Below are positions 18,435 to 25,420 of a stretch of DNA of 64,000 bases, one piece after another. The notes below the pieces were generated by a model. That model was given only the letters and a program-made list of their open reading frames with translations, made no database searches and had not been told where the DNA came from. Both the position numbers and the translations under genes were made by a program. Positions within the stretch are counted from its first letter, which is position 1; the number at the start of each line of letters is the position of its first letter. Location: positions 1 to 64,000 of the forward strand of contig JBLNCA010000005.1 of assembly GCA_050260375.1 (NCBI GenBank). Direction: 5' to 3'. The stretch is from DTFZ01 sp050260375. GTDB lineage: Bacteria > Bacillota > Clostridia > Christensenellales > SZUA-584.

Positions 18435-18581
18435 CTATTCGTCCCGCTTGTGCGCCTTGCGCTGCGGGAACGCCCAGCTCATCAGCTTTATCGCCAAAGC
18501 GATTATCGCTATAACTGCGAATATGCCTGCCATGCCGTACAGCAGTATTGGCAGCGTATCTACAAATCCTTGAAAGTTCAT
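18435..18581 (-). CDS. Small single-helix subunit of a sodium-pump decarboxylase (OadG/MmdE-like)
   Basis: 48 residues: one N-terminal membrane helix (ILLYGMAGIFAVIAIIALAI) followed by a basic tail WAFPQRKAHKRDE. It starts 4 bases after the oadB stop behind GAGG, so the two are co-translated. The size and layout resemble the epsilon subunit (MmdE) of methylmalonyl-CoA decarboxylase or a truncated OadG gamma subunit, which stabilise the membrane complex. Assignment rests on context and topology rather than on strong motifs. Confidence 0.6.
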   Translation of the reverse strand: MNFQGFVDTLPILLYGMAGIFAVIAIIALAIKLMSWAFPQRKAHKRDE

Positions 18582-18585
18582 GCCG

Positions 18586-19710
18586 TTACCTCGCTATCAG
18601 GTTGAGTATTATGCCTCCCGCTATTACGGAGGCTATCTGCCCGGATACGTTAGCGCCTATCGCGTGCATAAGCAGGTAGTTCTGCCTGTCCTCGGCCTGC
18701 CCCATCTTATGTATAACCCTCGCGGACATCGGGAACGCCGATATGCCCGTAGCGCCTATCATCGGGTTTATCTTGTTCTTTGTAAACAGGTTAAGCAGCT
18801 TTGCGAACATCACGCCGCCCACCGTGTCAAATATGAACGCGAACATGCCTAGCGCGAGTATAAGCAGCGTCTCGGGCGCGAGAAAATCCTCCGCTCTCAT
18901 CTTGGACGCTATCGTGATGCCCAAAAACAGCGTTATAAGGTTTGCGAGCACCTTCTGAGCCGTCTCGGAAAGAAGGTTCAATACGCCGCATTCTCTTATT
19001 AGGTTGCCGAACATCAGAAAACCTACGAGCGCCACCGAACGCGGGGCTACGACGCCCGCTATCACGGTCACTACTATGGGGAACAGTATTTTCGTCAGCT
19101 TCGACACGTCTTTGGGGTTGTACGGCATGCGTATGCGCCGCTCTTTTTTCGTGGTTATCAGCCTTATTACCGGCGGCTGTATTATAGGCACGAGCGCCAT
19201 ATACGAATATGCCGCCACGATAATCGCGCCAATGTATTTTGTGTTGAAGTAGTTCGCGACGAATATCGACGTCGGGCCGTCCGCCGCGCCAATTATCGCT
19301 ATCGAAGCTGCGTCCTTTATGTCAAAACCGAACAGCACCGCTATGCTCAGCGTAAAGAATATGCCGAACTGCGCTGCCGCTCCGAACAGCAGCATCTTTG
19401 GGTTGGAAAGCAGCGGCCCGAAGTCTATCATCGCGCCTATGCCTATAAACAGCAGCAGCGGAAAAAGCTCGTTCGCTATGCCGGCGCCGAACAGCACGTC
19501 GAGTACGCCGATTTCCTCTGCGCCCTCTATTGTCTGCGTGATTGCGCCCGAAAACGGCAGGTTTGCGAGTATCGCACCGAAGCCTATGGGCAGCAGCAGC
19601 GACGGCTCCATGTCCTTTTTTATCGCGAGAAATATAAGCACGCCGCCTATCAGCCACATTATCACCTGGCCCAACGTTATATTCAGCACATTGCCAAACA
19701 AAACACCCAC
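18586..19710 (-). CDS. oadB: Sodium-translocating decarboxylase beta subunit
   Basis: The membrane subunit that decarboxylates carboxybiotin and pumps sodium ions out of the cell. 374 residues with about ten or more membrane helices. It carries the conserved family motifs IIGAADGPTSIFVAN (with the essential Asp) and NPMIGATGISAFPMSARVIH. The GTG start at 19710 has AAGGAG upstream at a slightly long spacing. It could equally be MmdB or GcdB; the substrate is set by the carboxyltransferase subunit, which is not encoded in this window. Confidence 0.93.
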   Translation of the reverse strand: MGVLFGNVLNITLGQVIMWLIGGVLIFLAIKKDMEPSLLLPIGFGAILANLPFSGAITQTIEGAEEIGVLDVLFGAGIANELFPLLLFIGIGAMIDFGPLLSNPKMLLFGAAAQFGIFFTLSIAVLFGFDIKDAASIAIIGAADGPTSIFVANYFNTKYIGAIIVAAYSYMALVPIIQPPVIRLITTKKERRIRMPYNPKDVSKLTKILFPIVVTVIAGVVAPRSVALVGFLMFGNLIRECGVLNLLSETAQKVLANLITLFLGITIASKMRAEDFLAPETLLILALGMFAFIFDTVGGVMFAKLLNLFTKNKINPMIGATGISAFPMSARVIHKMGQAEDRQNYLLMHAIGANVSGQIASVIAGGIILNLIAR

Positions 19711-19752
19711 TGTCGCTAGTTCTCCTTATTGAATTGCAAAAATAGCTTATTA

Positions 19753-19806
19753 AGTTTATCACAGTATTGCGAAAGAAGACAACAGTATTGTAAAATCTGA
19801 TAAACT
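19753..19806. promoter_or_regulatory. Control region between divergent decarboxylase genes
   Basis: AGTTTATCA (19753-19761) and TGATAAACT (19798-19806) form a perfect 9-bp inverted repeat, and ACAGTATTG is repeated directly at 19761-19769 and 19782-19790. The pattern suggests a shared operator controlling both transcripts. Confidence 0.45.
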
Positions 19807-19882
19807 ATTTGTTGTTCCCGCGGCAAATGTGATATCATCATTACGGATAATCAATAGCTGCATTGAATCAGGAGTAAAGTTT

Positions 19883-20188
19883 ATGACCGGCTGGAATAAT
19901 ATATTGCATGACTTATTCGGAGCTGTGCTGATAGTCGCAGTGCTTGCAGCGCTCGCGGTTATCGCTAAGCTAATAGTTGACGGCGCTCAAAAATTACAGG
20001 CCAAAAGGGAGGCCACACAGGACGCCTTACATGAGGATTCCGCGCCCGCCGTGCAATACGCGCAGGGCGAGCTTGAACTAGTACGCACCGACGAGAAAAC
20101 CGCGGCGCTTATTATGGGCATAGTGAGCTATGAGTCGGGCATACCTCTTGACGAGCTGATTTTTCACAGCATAAAGCTAATCGACTGA
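19883..20188 (+). CDS. OadG/MmdD/GcdD-like sodium-pump small subunit
   Basis: 101 residues with a single N-terminal membrane helix (AVLIVAVLAALAVIAKLIV), a polar linker, and a C-terminal segment RTDEKTAALIMGIVSYESG typical of the delta/gamma subunits that hold the pump together. ATG 19883 is preceded by CAGGAG at 8 bases. It is 16 bases upstream of the biotin-carrier gene and divergent from oadB. Confidence 0.75.
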   Translation: MTGWNNILHDLFGAVLIVAVLAALAVIAKLIVDGAQKLQAKREATQDALHEDSAPAVQYAQGELELVRTDEKTAALIMGIVSYESGIPLDELIFHSIKLID

Positions 20189-20204
20189 GAACGGGAGAAA
20201 CAGC

Positions 20205-20597
20205 ATGAAATATATCGTTACTTTAAACAACAACAGGTATGAGGTGGACGTCGAACGAGGCAAGGCAAGCGTCGTTCGAACAGGCGAAAGCATATCGACC
20301 GTACAGCATAATGTAACCGCAGAGCAGCCATCCGCCCCCACGCCCGCGCCCGCTCCTTCCGCGGGTAAAAACATATCCGAAGGCGAGAGGCTGGCCGCCC
20401 CGATGCCGGGCATAGTTCTGCATATAAAGAAGAACGTCGGCGACAGCGTAAAGAAGGGCGATATAGTCATAATACTCGAGGCCATGAAGATGGAGAGCGA
20501 GATATCCTCTCCGTTTGACGGCACTATAGTGCAGATAACTACTTCCAAAGGCGCTCATGTCGGCACGGGCGAAGTGCTGGCGGTAATAAAACAATGA
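20205..20597 (+). CDS. Biotin carboxyl-carrier subunit of the sodium-pump decarboxylase
   Basis: 130 residues. An N-terminal part is joined by a flexible Pro/Ala linker (about 44-58, APTPAPAPS) to a biotinyl domain. The biotin lysine is in LEAMKMESE. The protein shuttles carboxybiotin from a carboxyltransferase to OadB. The linker and size match MmdC/GcdC. Together with the preceding gene it forms a two-gene plus-strand unit. Confidence 0.88.
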   Translation: MKYIVTLNNNRYEVDVERGKASVVRTGESISTVQHNVTAEQPSAPTPAPAPSAGKNISEGERLAAPMPGIVLHIKKNVGDSVKKGDIVIILEAMKMESEISSPFDGTIVQITTSKGAHVGTGEVLAVIKQ

Positions 20598-20733
20598 GTA
20601 TTATATAGCCGTATATTGACTTTTTATTGCAATAATTTAACGCTTATTCCTCTTTCAGTTGACCGGGGCCAATGCCTTTAATATCCTGACATAAAGTGCG
20701 ATACGCCTTGCGCTCAGATGAAAGGGGATTGCT

Positions 20734-20841
20734 GTGATACCCGCAACTCCGTCCGGCCGCTTACTTCACGACCCGCTCGTAATAATAATCGGCGCGGTTG
20801 CCATCTTTGGGTTTCTAACCGCGTATTACTTTATCCGCTAA
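20734..20841 (+). CDS. Possible 35-residue membrane peptide, perhaps a truncated gene
   Basis: GTG 20734 is preceded by AAAGGGG at 6-7 bases. The product has one hydrophobic helix (VIIIGAVAIFGFLTAYYFI). The frame stops at TAA 20839 but then stays open to 21019 with a plausible acidic, polar sequence (SLQPTEDFDNSMLRSLNRED), so a longer gene may have been interrupted by the stop. A TTGACC-N17-TATCCT promoter-like pair lies near 20658. Weak evidence overall. Confidence 0.3.
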   Translation: MIPATPSGRLLHDPLVIIIGAVAIFGFLTAYYFIR

Positions 20842-20932
20842 TCGCTGCAGCCCACCGAAGATTTTGACAACAGCATGCTTCGCAGCCTTAATCGCGAAGA
20901 CAAACAGGAAGCGCCGGAAGGGTACAATCTTA

Positions 20933-20946
20933 GCAGCGGAACTAGG
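20933..20946 (+). repeat. Partial copy of the tRNA-Gln 3' end
   Basis: GCAGCGGAACTAGG is identical to 21187-21200, which is the discriminator, acceptor and T-stem part of tRNA-Gln, in the same orientation 254 bases away. Such short tRNA-end duplications are typical of attachment-site scars, but no integrase is present. Confidence 0.45.
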
Positions 20947-21018
20947 TTCCATCTCACCTTTCTTCTTTGCCCGTCTCGTTTCTTTTTTCTTCCCCGGCTG
21001 CCGTGTAAACCGTCTCGC

Positions 21019-21180
21019 TAAAATTGTGCCACTGGCACAATTTTAAACGCTCGCTTCAAATCCCATATAAGGAAAAATAGGGGCCCCCGCAAAGCCAAGG
21101 CTTTGTGGGGAGAAGGAGGAGCAAGGGAGCGTGCGGATGTTTTGCTTAAAAGCAAAACGGAGCAAAGCGTACTTTGCTCC
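21019..21180. repeat. Cluster of four inverted repeats next to tRNA-Gln
   Basis: TAAAATTGTGCC-3-GGCACAATTTTA (21019-21045); CCCCGCAAAGCC-2-GGCTTTGTGGGG (21085-21110, one G-T); GTTTTGCTT-2-AAGCAAAAC (21139-21158); GGAGCAAAG-4-CTTTGCTCC (21159-21180). All have 9-12 bp arms in 162 bases. The second resembles the hairpin at 55741-55768. The first one or two could end transcripts, but there is no gene here that needs four terminators. Confidence 0.6.
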
Positions 21181-21184
21181 GACG

Positions 21185-21258
21185 TGGCAGCGGAACTAGG
21201 ATTCGAACCTAGACAATACGAGTCAGAGTCGTAGGTGCTACCGTTACACAATTCCGCT
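21185..21258 (-). tRNA. tRNA-Gln (anticodon CTG)
   Basis: Minus-strand cloverleaf: 7-bp acceptor AGCGGAA/TTCCGCT, D-arm with GG, anticodon stem TACGA/TCGTA around loop CTCTGAC (anticodon CTG), T-arm CTAGG-TTCGAAT-CCTAG, discriminator G and an encoded CCA. All stems pair perfectly. Confidence 0.93.
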
Positions 21259-21297
21259 ATACTCATTTTTAATTGACTGCAATTTACCGCAAAGCTT

Positions 21298-21326
21298 ATT
21301 ATAAGTGCCAATTGCATTTTTGGCAA
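21298..21326 (-). promoter_or_regulatory. tRNA-Gln promoter
   Basis: On the minus strand TTGCCA (plus 21321-21326), 17 bases, TATAAT (plus 21298-21303), about 40 bases upstream of the mature tRNA 5' end. Confidence 0.65.
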
Positions 21327-21496
21327 CCCCTTTTTATTATGCCCTCATAAAAAAGTTATCTCAGTATCTTTACTATTCTTTCGGGGCATTTTACGACATT
21401 TATTTCAGGCACGCATATATTATAAATGAAACATATATAACAATATAAAACATTAATACGAAAAGCCATAGGGCACCGCGGGTAAGGGGAGTTATA

Positions 21497-22540
21497 ATGA
21501 AGAAGATATGGGCAATATCAATGGTAAGAAACGAAGAAGATATCGTTGAATCCTTCTGCAGGTATACCCTGCAATTCTGTGACGGCCTGCTTGTTTATAA
21601 CGACAACAGCCTGGATAACACCGGCGGGATCATAAAACAATTAATTAAAGAAGGTCTGCGGATAGTGCTTTTTGAATCGTCGCCGGCCGATACAAGCGAC
21701 TTTGGCAAGTATCAATTTAATGTAATTAATGATCTTGCCCGGCAGGCCATTAATGAACGCGGGGCCGATTGGGTCATCCCTCTTGATGCGGATGAATTTT
21801 TATTTTGCCCGGATTATTCAGATCCAAGAGCAGAGATAGAGAAACTGGACGAATCCCTTGAATACCGGATACGCGCCCGAACCTATATCTTTGACGGGCC
21901 TCCGTCGGATAGTTCCATCTTTTTGCCATATGAATTTAAGTCCTTCCTCCGCTATCCAAAGAAAGGGCAAATGGTCAAAACCATATTGAGCAGAAAACTC
22001 TACTTTGACAGCCATGCAAAAATCAGCACCGGCCACCATCATCTCGAATACAATTCGGAACCGCATCCCGAAATAAAATTTTCGGATAATCTCCTTTTAG
22101 CGCACTATCCTTTCAGAAGCATAGAACAGATGCTGTCAAAAGTCATCGCCGGAGAACTGAAGCATAGGGCTTCTTTAAACAGAAATAACTATGGCCTGCA
22201 TTTTAACTCCATGTATGATGCAATTAAGAAATTTCAATCGGCTGACACAACGTTAGTCAGGCGTTTTTGCCTGTTTTATTCCGGGATCTTTGAAACGGAT
22301 GTTGATTTAAATGAACCTCTTGAAACAGAACCATTCCGTACCGATTTTTTAAACGAACCTATCTCATTGAAATTTACAAACCCGCAGCCGGGCAAATACG
22401 CATATCTGGCTAATATACTGGCAACAATGGAAGCCATTATCGAGAAATTTAAAATATTAGTAGCGGATTATGAACAAACCAAAGAAGAACTTGCCTCATG
22501 CCGTAAAAAGATCGGTGATATTGAAAAGTACAAATCTTAA
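21497..22540 (+). CDS. Family 2-like glycosyltransferase, probably acquired
   Basis: 347 residues. The GT-A start WAISMVRNEEDIVESFCRY and the metal-binding PLDADEFLF (about residue 95) match the Glyco_tranf_2_4 type of glycosyltransferase, acting on cell-surface glycans. The C terminus is a short charged coiled-coil-like stretch. ATG 21497 follows AGGGGAG. Base composition and codon choice are clearly more AT-rich than the neighbours. It stands alone between tRNA-Gln and a tRNA-like element, without other glycan genes, so acquisition is likely. Acceptor unknown. Confidence 0.8.
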   Translation: MKKIWAISMVRNEEDIVESFCRYTLQFCDGLLVYNDNSLDNTGGIIKQLIKEGLRIVLFESSPADTSDFGKYQFNVINDLARQAINERGADWVIPLDADEFLFCPDYSDPRAEIEKLDESLEYRIRARTYIFDGPPSDSSIFLPYEFKSFLRYPKKGQMVKTILSRKLYFDSHAKISTGHHHLEYNSEPHPEIKFSDNLLLAHYPFRSIEQMLSKVIAGELKHRASLNRNNYGLHFNSMYDAIKKFQSADTTLVRRFCLFYSGIFETDVDLNEPLETEPFRTDFLNEPISLKFTNPQPGKYAYLANILATMEAIIEKFKILVADYEQTKEELASCRKKIGDIEKYKS

Positions 22541-22617
22541 AAAAATCGCAGGATTCTTCCGTAAGCTTTTTTCCTGATTCGGCAAAGAAATATAAGCAAA
22601 AACTCTGTGAAATAAAT

Positions 22618-22659
22618 ATACCTGCTTTCTTTACGTTATCCGCAAATAATTGCAGGTAT
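22618..22659 (+). terminator. Hairpin after the glycosyltransferase
   Basis: ATACCTGC (22618-22625) and GCAGGTAT (22652-22659), a perfect 8-bp pair with a 26-base loop, followed by only a short T-rich stretch. Possible terminator. Confidence 0.35.
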
Positions 22660-22685
22660 AAGCTTTGTTACAAATATATATCCCA

Positions 22686-22760
22686 TGGTGCCGTCCCCCA
22701 GGTTTTAATCCCTGCCCACTAGCAGGTGGGTGCGCTGCCGAACCATTCAGTTATCCCGTA
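22686..22760 (-). other. Degenerate tRNA-like sequence, serine-type anticodon region
   Basis: Read on the minus strand this has a D-arm-like stretch (CTGAATGGTTCGGCAG), an anticodon-arm-like CCCAC-CTGCTA-GTGGG and an encoded 3' ACCA. However, the anticodon loop has 6 rather than 7 bases, the T-loop lacks TTCGA and the acceptor ends do not pair. It also contains CCCAGGTTTTAA (22697-22708), the exact inverse of 22818-22829. A decayed or rearranged tRNA gene is the simplest reading. Confidence 0.4.
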
Positions 22761-22853
22761 TAAAAGCGGGCACAACATCCGTTTTCGGACGCGCGCTCCC
22801 GAAATCGTTCCGTAGGTTTAAAACCTGGGCGTCATTTCGAACACCGCAGGATA

Positions 22854-22930
22854 TGGTGGGGTTAATTGGGCTCGAACCAACGACCTCTACGATGTCAACG
22901 TAGCGCTCTGACCAGCTGAGCTACAACCCC
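22854..22930 (-). tRNA. tRNA-Val (anticodon GAC)
   Basis: Minus-strand cloverleaf: acceptor GGGGTTG/TAACCCC, D-arm GCTCAGCTGGTCAGAGC, anticodon stem CTACG/CGTAG with loop TTGACAT (anticodon GAC), TTCGAG T-loop, and an encoded CCA at plus 22854-22856. Confidence 0.94.
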
Positions 22931-23065
22931 CCGAACGACACTCCGTCTGAAGCTGCATAACATATTATACACGATAGTAATTTTAAATCAATACCGAATT
23001 TTTTCCGAAATCGCTATAAAAAGCGCGCAAATACTCGTTATCACTGCCGTATCGTTTGCGCATAC

Positions 23066-23743
23066 TTACGATTGCCGCTTGCCGCGGCGTCCATACGGGC
23101 ACACCGCTATACATATGCCGCAAACGGCTCCGCGGCCTATACCCGCGTATTTATCCTTCATATAATGTGAGCATAGCGCGGCATCCACTATCTCGTCACG
23201 CGGCGTATTCCTGCTCCAGCCCTTTCCGGTTATCGCGCCGCACAGGCAGGCGGCAACGCAGGCATTGCAGCTTCCGCAGCCCGGCTGCCGCATATCGGCG
23301 CCTTCCAGCTTTAATCCGGTAAGCACGGTCGCAAACCTTACGCGCGGGCCAAATTCGTTCGTAATGAAAAGCCCGCTCTTGCCTATGAACCCGAGCCCAG
23401 CAAGGTTAGCGGCCGTCTTGTGCTGAAAGTCCCCTTCCATGCCGCGCTCGTTGGTCGTCTGCGAAGCGGGTATCGCGACGGCGTCAAACCCCGCGCGCTG
23501 TAAGGATATTACGCACTTTAATGCGCACATGTCCAAAAACGCGTTTGCCGTCCTGTAATGGTGAAAATAGTTTTTCGTCGGCCCGGCGCTTACGCTGTCC
23601 ATCACGGCGTCCGAGAGCCGCACCCCGATGGTTATAGCATATGGAACGCTCTTGAATTTATCCGGCACAGCCCGGCTTGCGTCCGAAACGCCGAATATAT
23701 CTATGCCTTCCCGGCGCATAAGCCGCTCCCACTCTTCTACCAT
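23066..23743 (-). CDS. QueG-like double [4Fe-4S] protein
   Basis: 225 residues related to epoxyqueuosine reductase. It has an N-terminal region with VPYAITIGVRLSDAVMD and two ferredoxin-type clusters near the C terminus, CGSCNACVAAC and CGICIAVCPYG. It is shorter than true QueG (about 340-380 residues) and lacks the C-terminal HEAT-like extension, so reduction of epoxyqueuosine is not assured. It may belong to the broader 4Fe-4S double-cluster group. The ATG at 23743 is divergent from the DUF4364 gene across a palindrome-rich promoter. Confidence 0.75.
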   Translation of the reverse strand: MVEEWERLMRREGIDIFGVSDASRAVPDKFKSVPYAITIGVRLSDAVMDSVSAGPTKNYFHHYRTANAFLDMCALKCVISLQRAGFDAVAIPASQTTNERGMEGDFQHKTAANLAGLGFIGKSGLFITNEFGPRVRFATVLTGLKLEGADMRQPGCGSCNACVAACLCGAITGKGWSRNTPRDEIVDAALCSHYMKDKYAGIGRGAVCGICIAVCPYGRRGKRQS

Positions 23744-23789
23744 ATTATACCGCCTATTTATACAATATGTTGTTATTTTATTTTTAATA

Positions 23790-23837
23790 ATACCACATTT
23801 GCTGTACTATCGCAAAAAATGTGGTATAATAATACCA
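23790..23837 (+). promoter_or_regulatory. DUF4364 gene promoter with repeated operator half-sites
   Basis: ATACCACAT (23790-23798) is inverted at ATGTGGTAT (23819-23827). The latter also forms TGGTAT-AATA-ATACCA (23822-23837) around the -10 TATAAT (23825-23830). Three half-sites overlap the -10, as expected for a repressor or autoregulator. Confidence 0.55.
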
Positions 23838-23883
23838 TTGCAACGCTTTTGCGTCTTGCAGAAAATTTGCATGGAGGCGGTAT

Positions 23884-24402
23884 ATGAACATCGAAGCGAT
23901 AGCCCAGAATAAACTGCTCATATTATATCTGCTTAAAACGATAAACATACAGCTCTCCGAATTGCAAATACTCCGTACTGTGACTGAGAACAACTGGCTT
24001 AATTACTTCGACCTTAAGGAGTGCATGTTCGAGCTTATAGAGAGCAATCTCGTCGAGCAGCGCGAAACGCCCAACGGCACGTTCTATACGATAACCGAGC
24101 TTGGCCGTACGACGCTTTTCTATCTTGAAAAAGAGCTGTTGAGCTCTCAGCGCAAGGCTATAGACGAATACTGCAACGCCAACAGGGACGAGCTGCGGCT
24201 CGAAACGGAGCTGTTCGCGGAATACATAAAGATAGACGAGGGCGAATATAAGGTAATGCTTAAGGTGCTGGAAAACCAGGTCCCGGTATTTGAGCTTAAC
24301 CTGATAACGTATTCACAGGCCTCGGCTGAGTCTTTCATTAAGAAATGGAAGACAGTCGCACCCAAAATATACAAGAATACGTACGACGAACTCGCCGAGT
24401 AA
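23884..24402 (+). CDS. DUF4364 family winged-helix protein
   Basis: 172 residues. The N-terminal part (about 8-90) reads as a winged helix (KLLILYLLKTINIQLSELQI ... ITELGRTTLFYLE), with a C-terminal domain of unknown role. DUF4364 proteins are common in Clostridia and are thought to be PadR-like regulators. ATG 23884 follows GGAGGCGG. The palindromic half-sites over its own -10 fit autoregulation. It ends at a terminator before nfnA. Confidence 0.85.
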   Translation: MNIEAIAQNKLLILYLLKTINIQLSELQILRTVTENNWLNYFDLKECMFELIESNLVEQRETPNGTFYTITELGRTTLFYLEKELLSSQRKAIDEYCNANRDELRLETELFAEYIKIDEGEYKVMLKVLENQVPVFELNLITYSQASAESFIKKWKTVAPKIYKNTYDELAE

Positions 24403-24438
24403 CCCTAAGCCACATGATTGTTAAAAATAAACATATAT

Positions 24439-24468
24439 AATCGCCGCTTAATGCAGCGATTTTTTTTG
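24439..24468 (+). terminator. Terminator after the DUF4364 gene
   Basis: AATCGC (24439-24444) pairs with GCGATT (24456-24461), followed by seven T. The T-run overlaps the start of the next promoter's -35. Confidence 0.65.
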
Positions 24469-24499
24469 CACTGGCATTGAGATAATGTTATAATAACAT
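24466..24499 (+). promoter_or_regulatory. nfnAB promoter with palindrome over the -10
   Basis: TTGCAC (24466-24471), 17 bases, TATAAT (24489-24494). The perfect 15-bp palindrome ATGTTATAATAACAT (24485-24499) sits over the -10, and a further ATAACAT half-site follows near 24507. The spacing differs from Rex sites, so another repressor is likely. Confidence 0.6.
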
Positions 24500-24589
24500 G
24501 CGTGCAATAACATGTGTGTATTTAGTGTCCCGTAAGCCCGCGATTTCGCGTGCTTTATAGGGCGATAAAAATATAAGGAGCTGAACTAC

Positions 24590-25420
24590 TTGTACAAGAT
24601 TCTCAAAAAGCAAACGCTTAACGAGCAGGTCAAGCTTATGGTCATCGACGCGCCGCTTATAGCTAAAAAGGCGCAGGCGGGACAGTTTGTAATGCTTCGC
24701 GTGGACGACAAGGGCGAACGTATTCCGCTGACGATAGCCGACTTTGACCGTGACGCCGGAACCGTTACGATCATCTTTCAGGAGGTCGGCAAAACGACGC
24801 TGCAACTGGGCGCTTTAAATGAAGGCGATTCCCTTGCGGATTTCATAGGACCGCTCGGCAAACCGTCCCACTTTGGCGAAAACGTCAAAAAAGCCGCGGT
24901 AATAGGCGGCGGGCTCGGTACGGCGATAGCGTACCCGCAGGCTAAAAAGCTTAATTCGATGGGCGTGGAAGTGACGTCTATAACGGGCTTTCGCAACAAG
25001 GACCTCATACTGCTTGAGGACGAGATGCGCGCCGTGTCGTCCAAGCTCATTATAATGACGGACGACGGCAGCAACGGCAACAAGGGCTTTGTTACCGACG
25101 CGCTTAAAAAAGAGATAGAATCGGGCGAGAAGTTCGATCTTGTGGTCGCGATAGGCCCGCTTGTAATGATGAAATTCGTGTCGCGCATGACTCGGGAATA
25201 CGGCATAAAGACGCTTATAAGCATGAACCCGATAATGATAGACGGCACGGGGATGTGCGGAGGATGCCGCGTCACCGTCGGCGGAAAGATTAAGTTCGCG
25301 TGCGTGGACGGCCCGGATTTCGACGGTCACGAAGTGGATTTCGACGAAGCCATGAGAAGGCAGACGATGTATAAAAAGCAGGAAGAGCACTCCTGCAAAT
25401 TGTATCAGGGGGTACGGTAA
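24590..25420 (+). CDS. nfnA: NfnA-type ferredoxin-NADP reductase subunit
   Basis: 276 residues of the ferredoxin-NADP reductase fold: an FAD domain with GQFVMLRVDDKGERIPLTI, an NAD(P)-binding domain with AVIGGGLGTAIAYPQ, and a C-terminal [2Fe-2S] motif GMCGGCRVTVGGKIKFAC. With NfnB it forms the bifurcating NADH-dependent reduced-ferredoxin:NADP oxidoreductase. TTG start 24590 after AAGGAG at 9 bases. The stop abuts the nfnB start. A sulfide dehydrogenase (SudB) annotation is the main alternative. Confidence 0.9.
   Translation: MYKILKKQTLNEQVKLMVIDAPLIAKKAQAGQFVMLRVDDKGERIPLTIADFDRDAGTVTIIFQEVGKTTLQLGALNEGDSLADFIGPLGKPSHFGENVKKAAVIGGGLGTAIAYPQAKKLNSMGVEVTSITGFRNKDLILLEDEMRAVSSKLIIMTDDGSNGNKGFVTDALKKEIESGEKFDLVVAIGPLVMMKFVSRMTREYGIKTLISMNPIMIDGTGMCGGCRVTVGGKIKFACVDGPDFDGHEVDFDEAMRRQTMYKKQEEHSCKLYQGVR

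Noticed and set aside
20839..20841. Recoded stop codon giving a longer protein
   Set aside because: The codon is TAA, not the UGA or UAG used for selenocysteine or pyrrolysine, and no recoding structure is seen.
21019..21180. CRISPR array
   Set aside because: The repeats are four different palindromes without equal spacing or repeated identical units; no cas genes nearby.
21480..22930. Prophage or integrative element
   Set aside because: Only one glycosyltransferase gene is present; no integrase, transposase or phage gene was found, so at most an acquired cassette.
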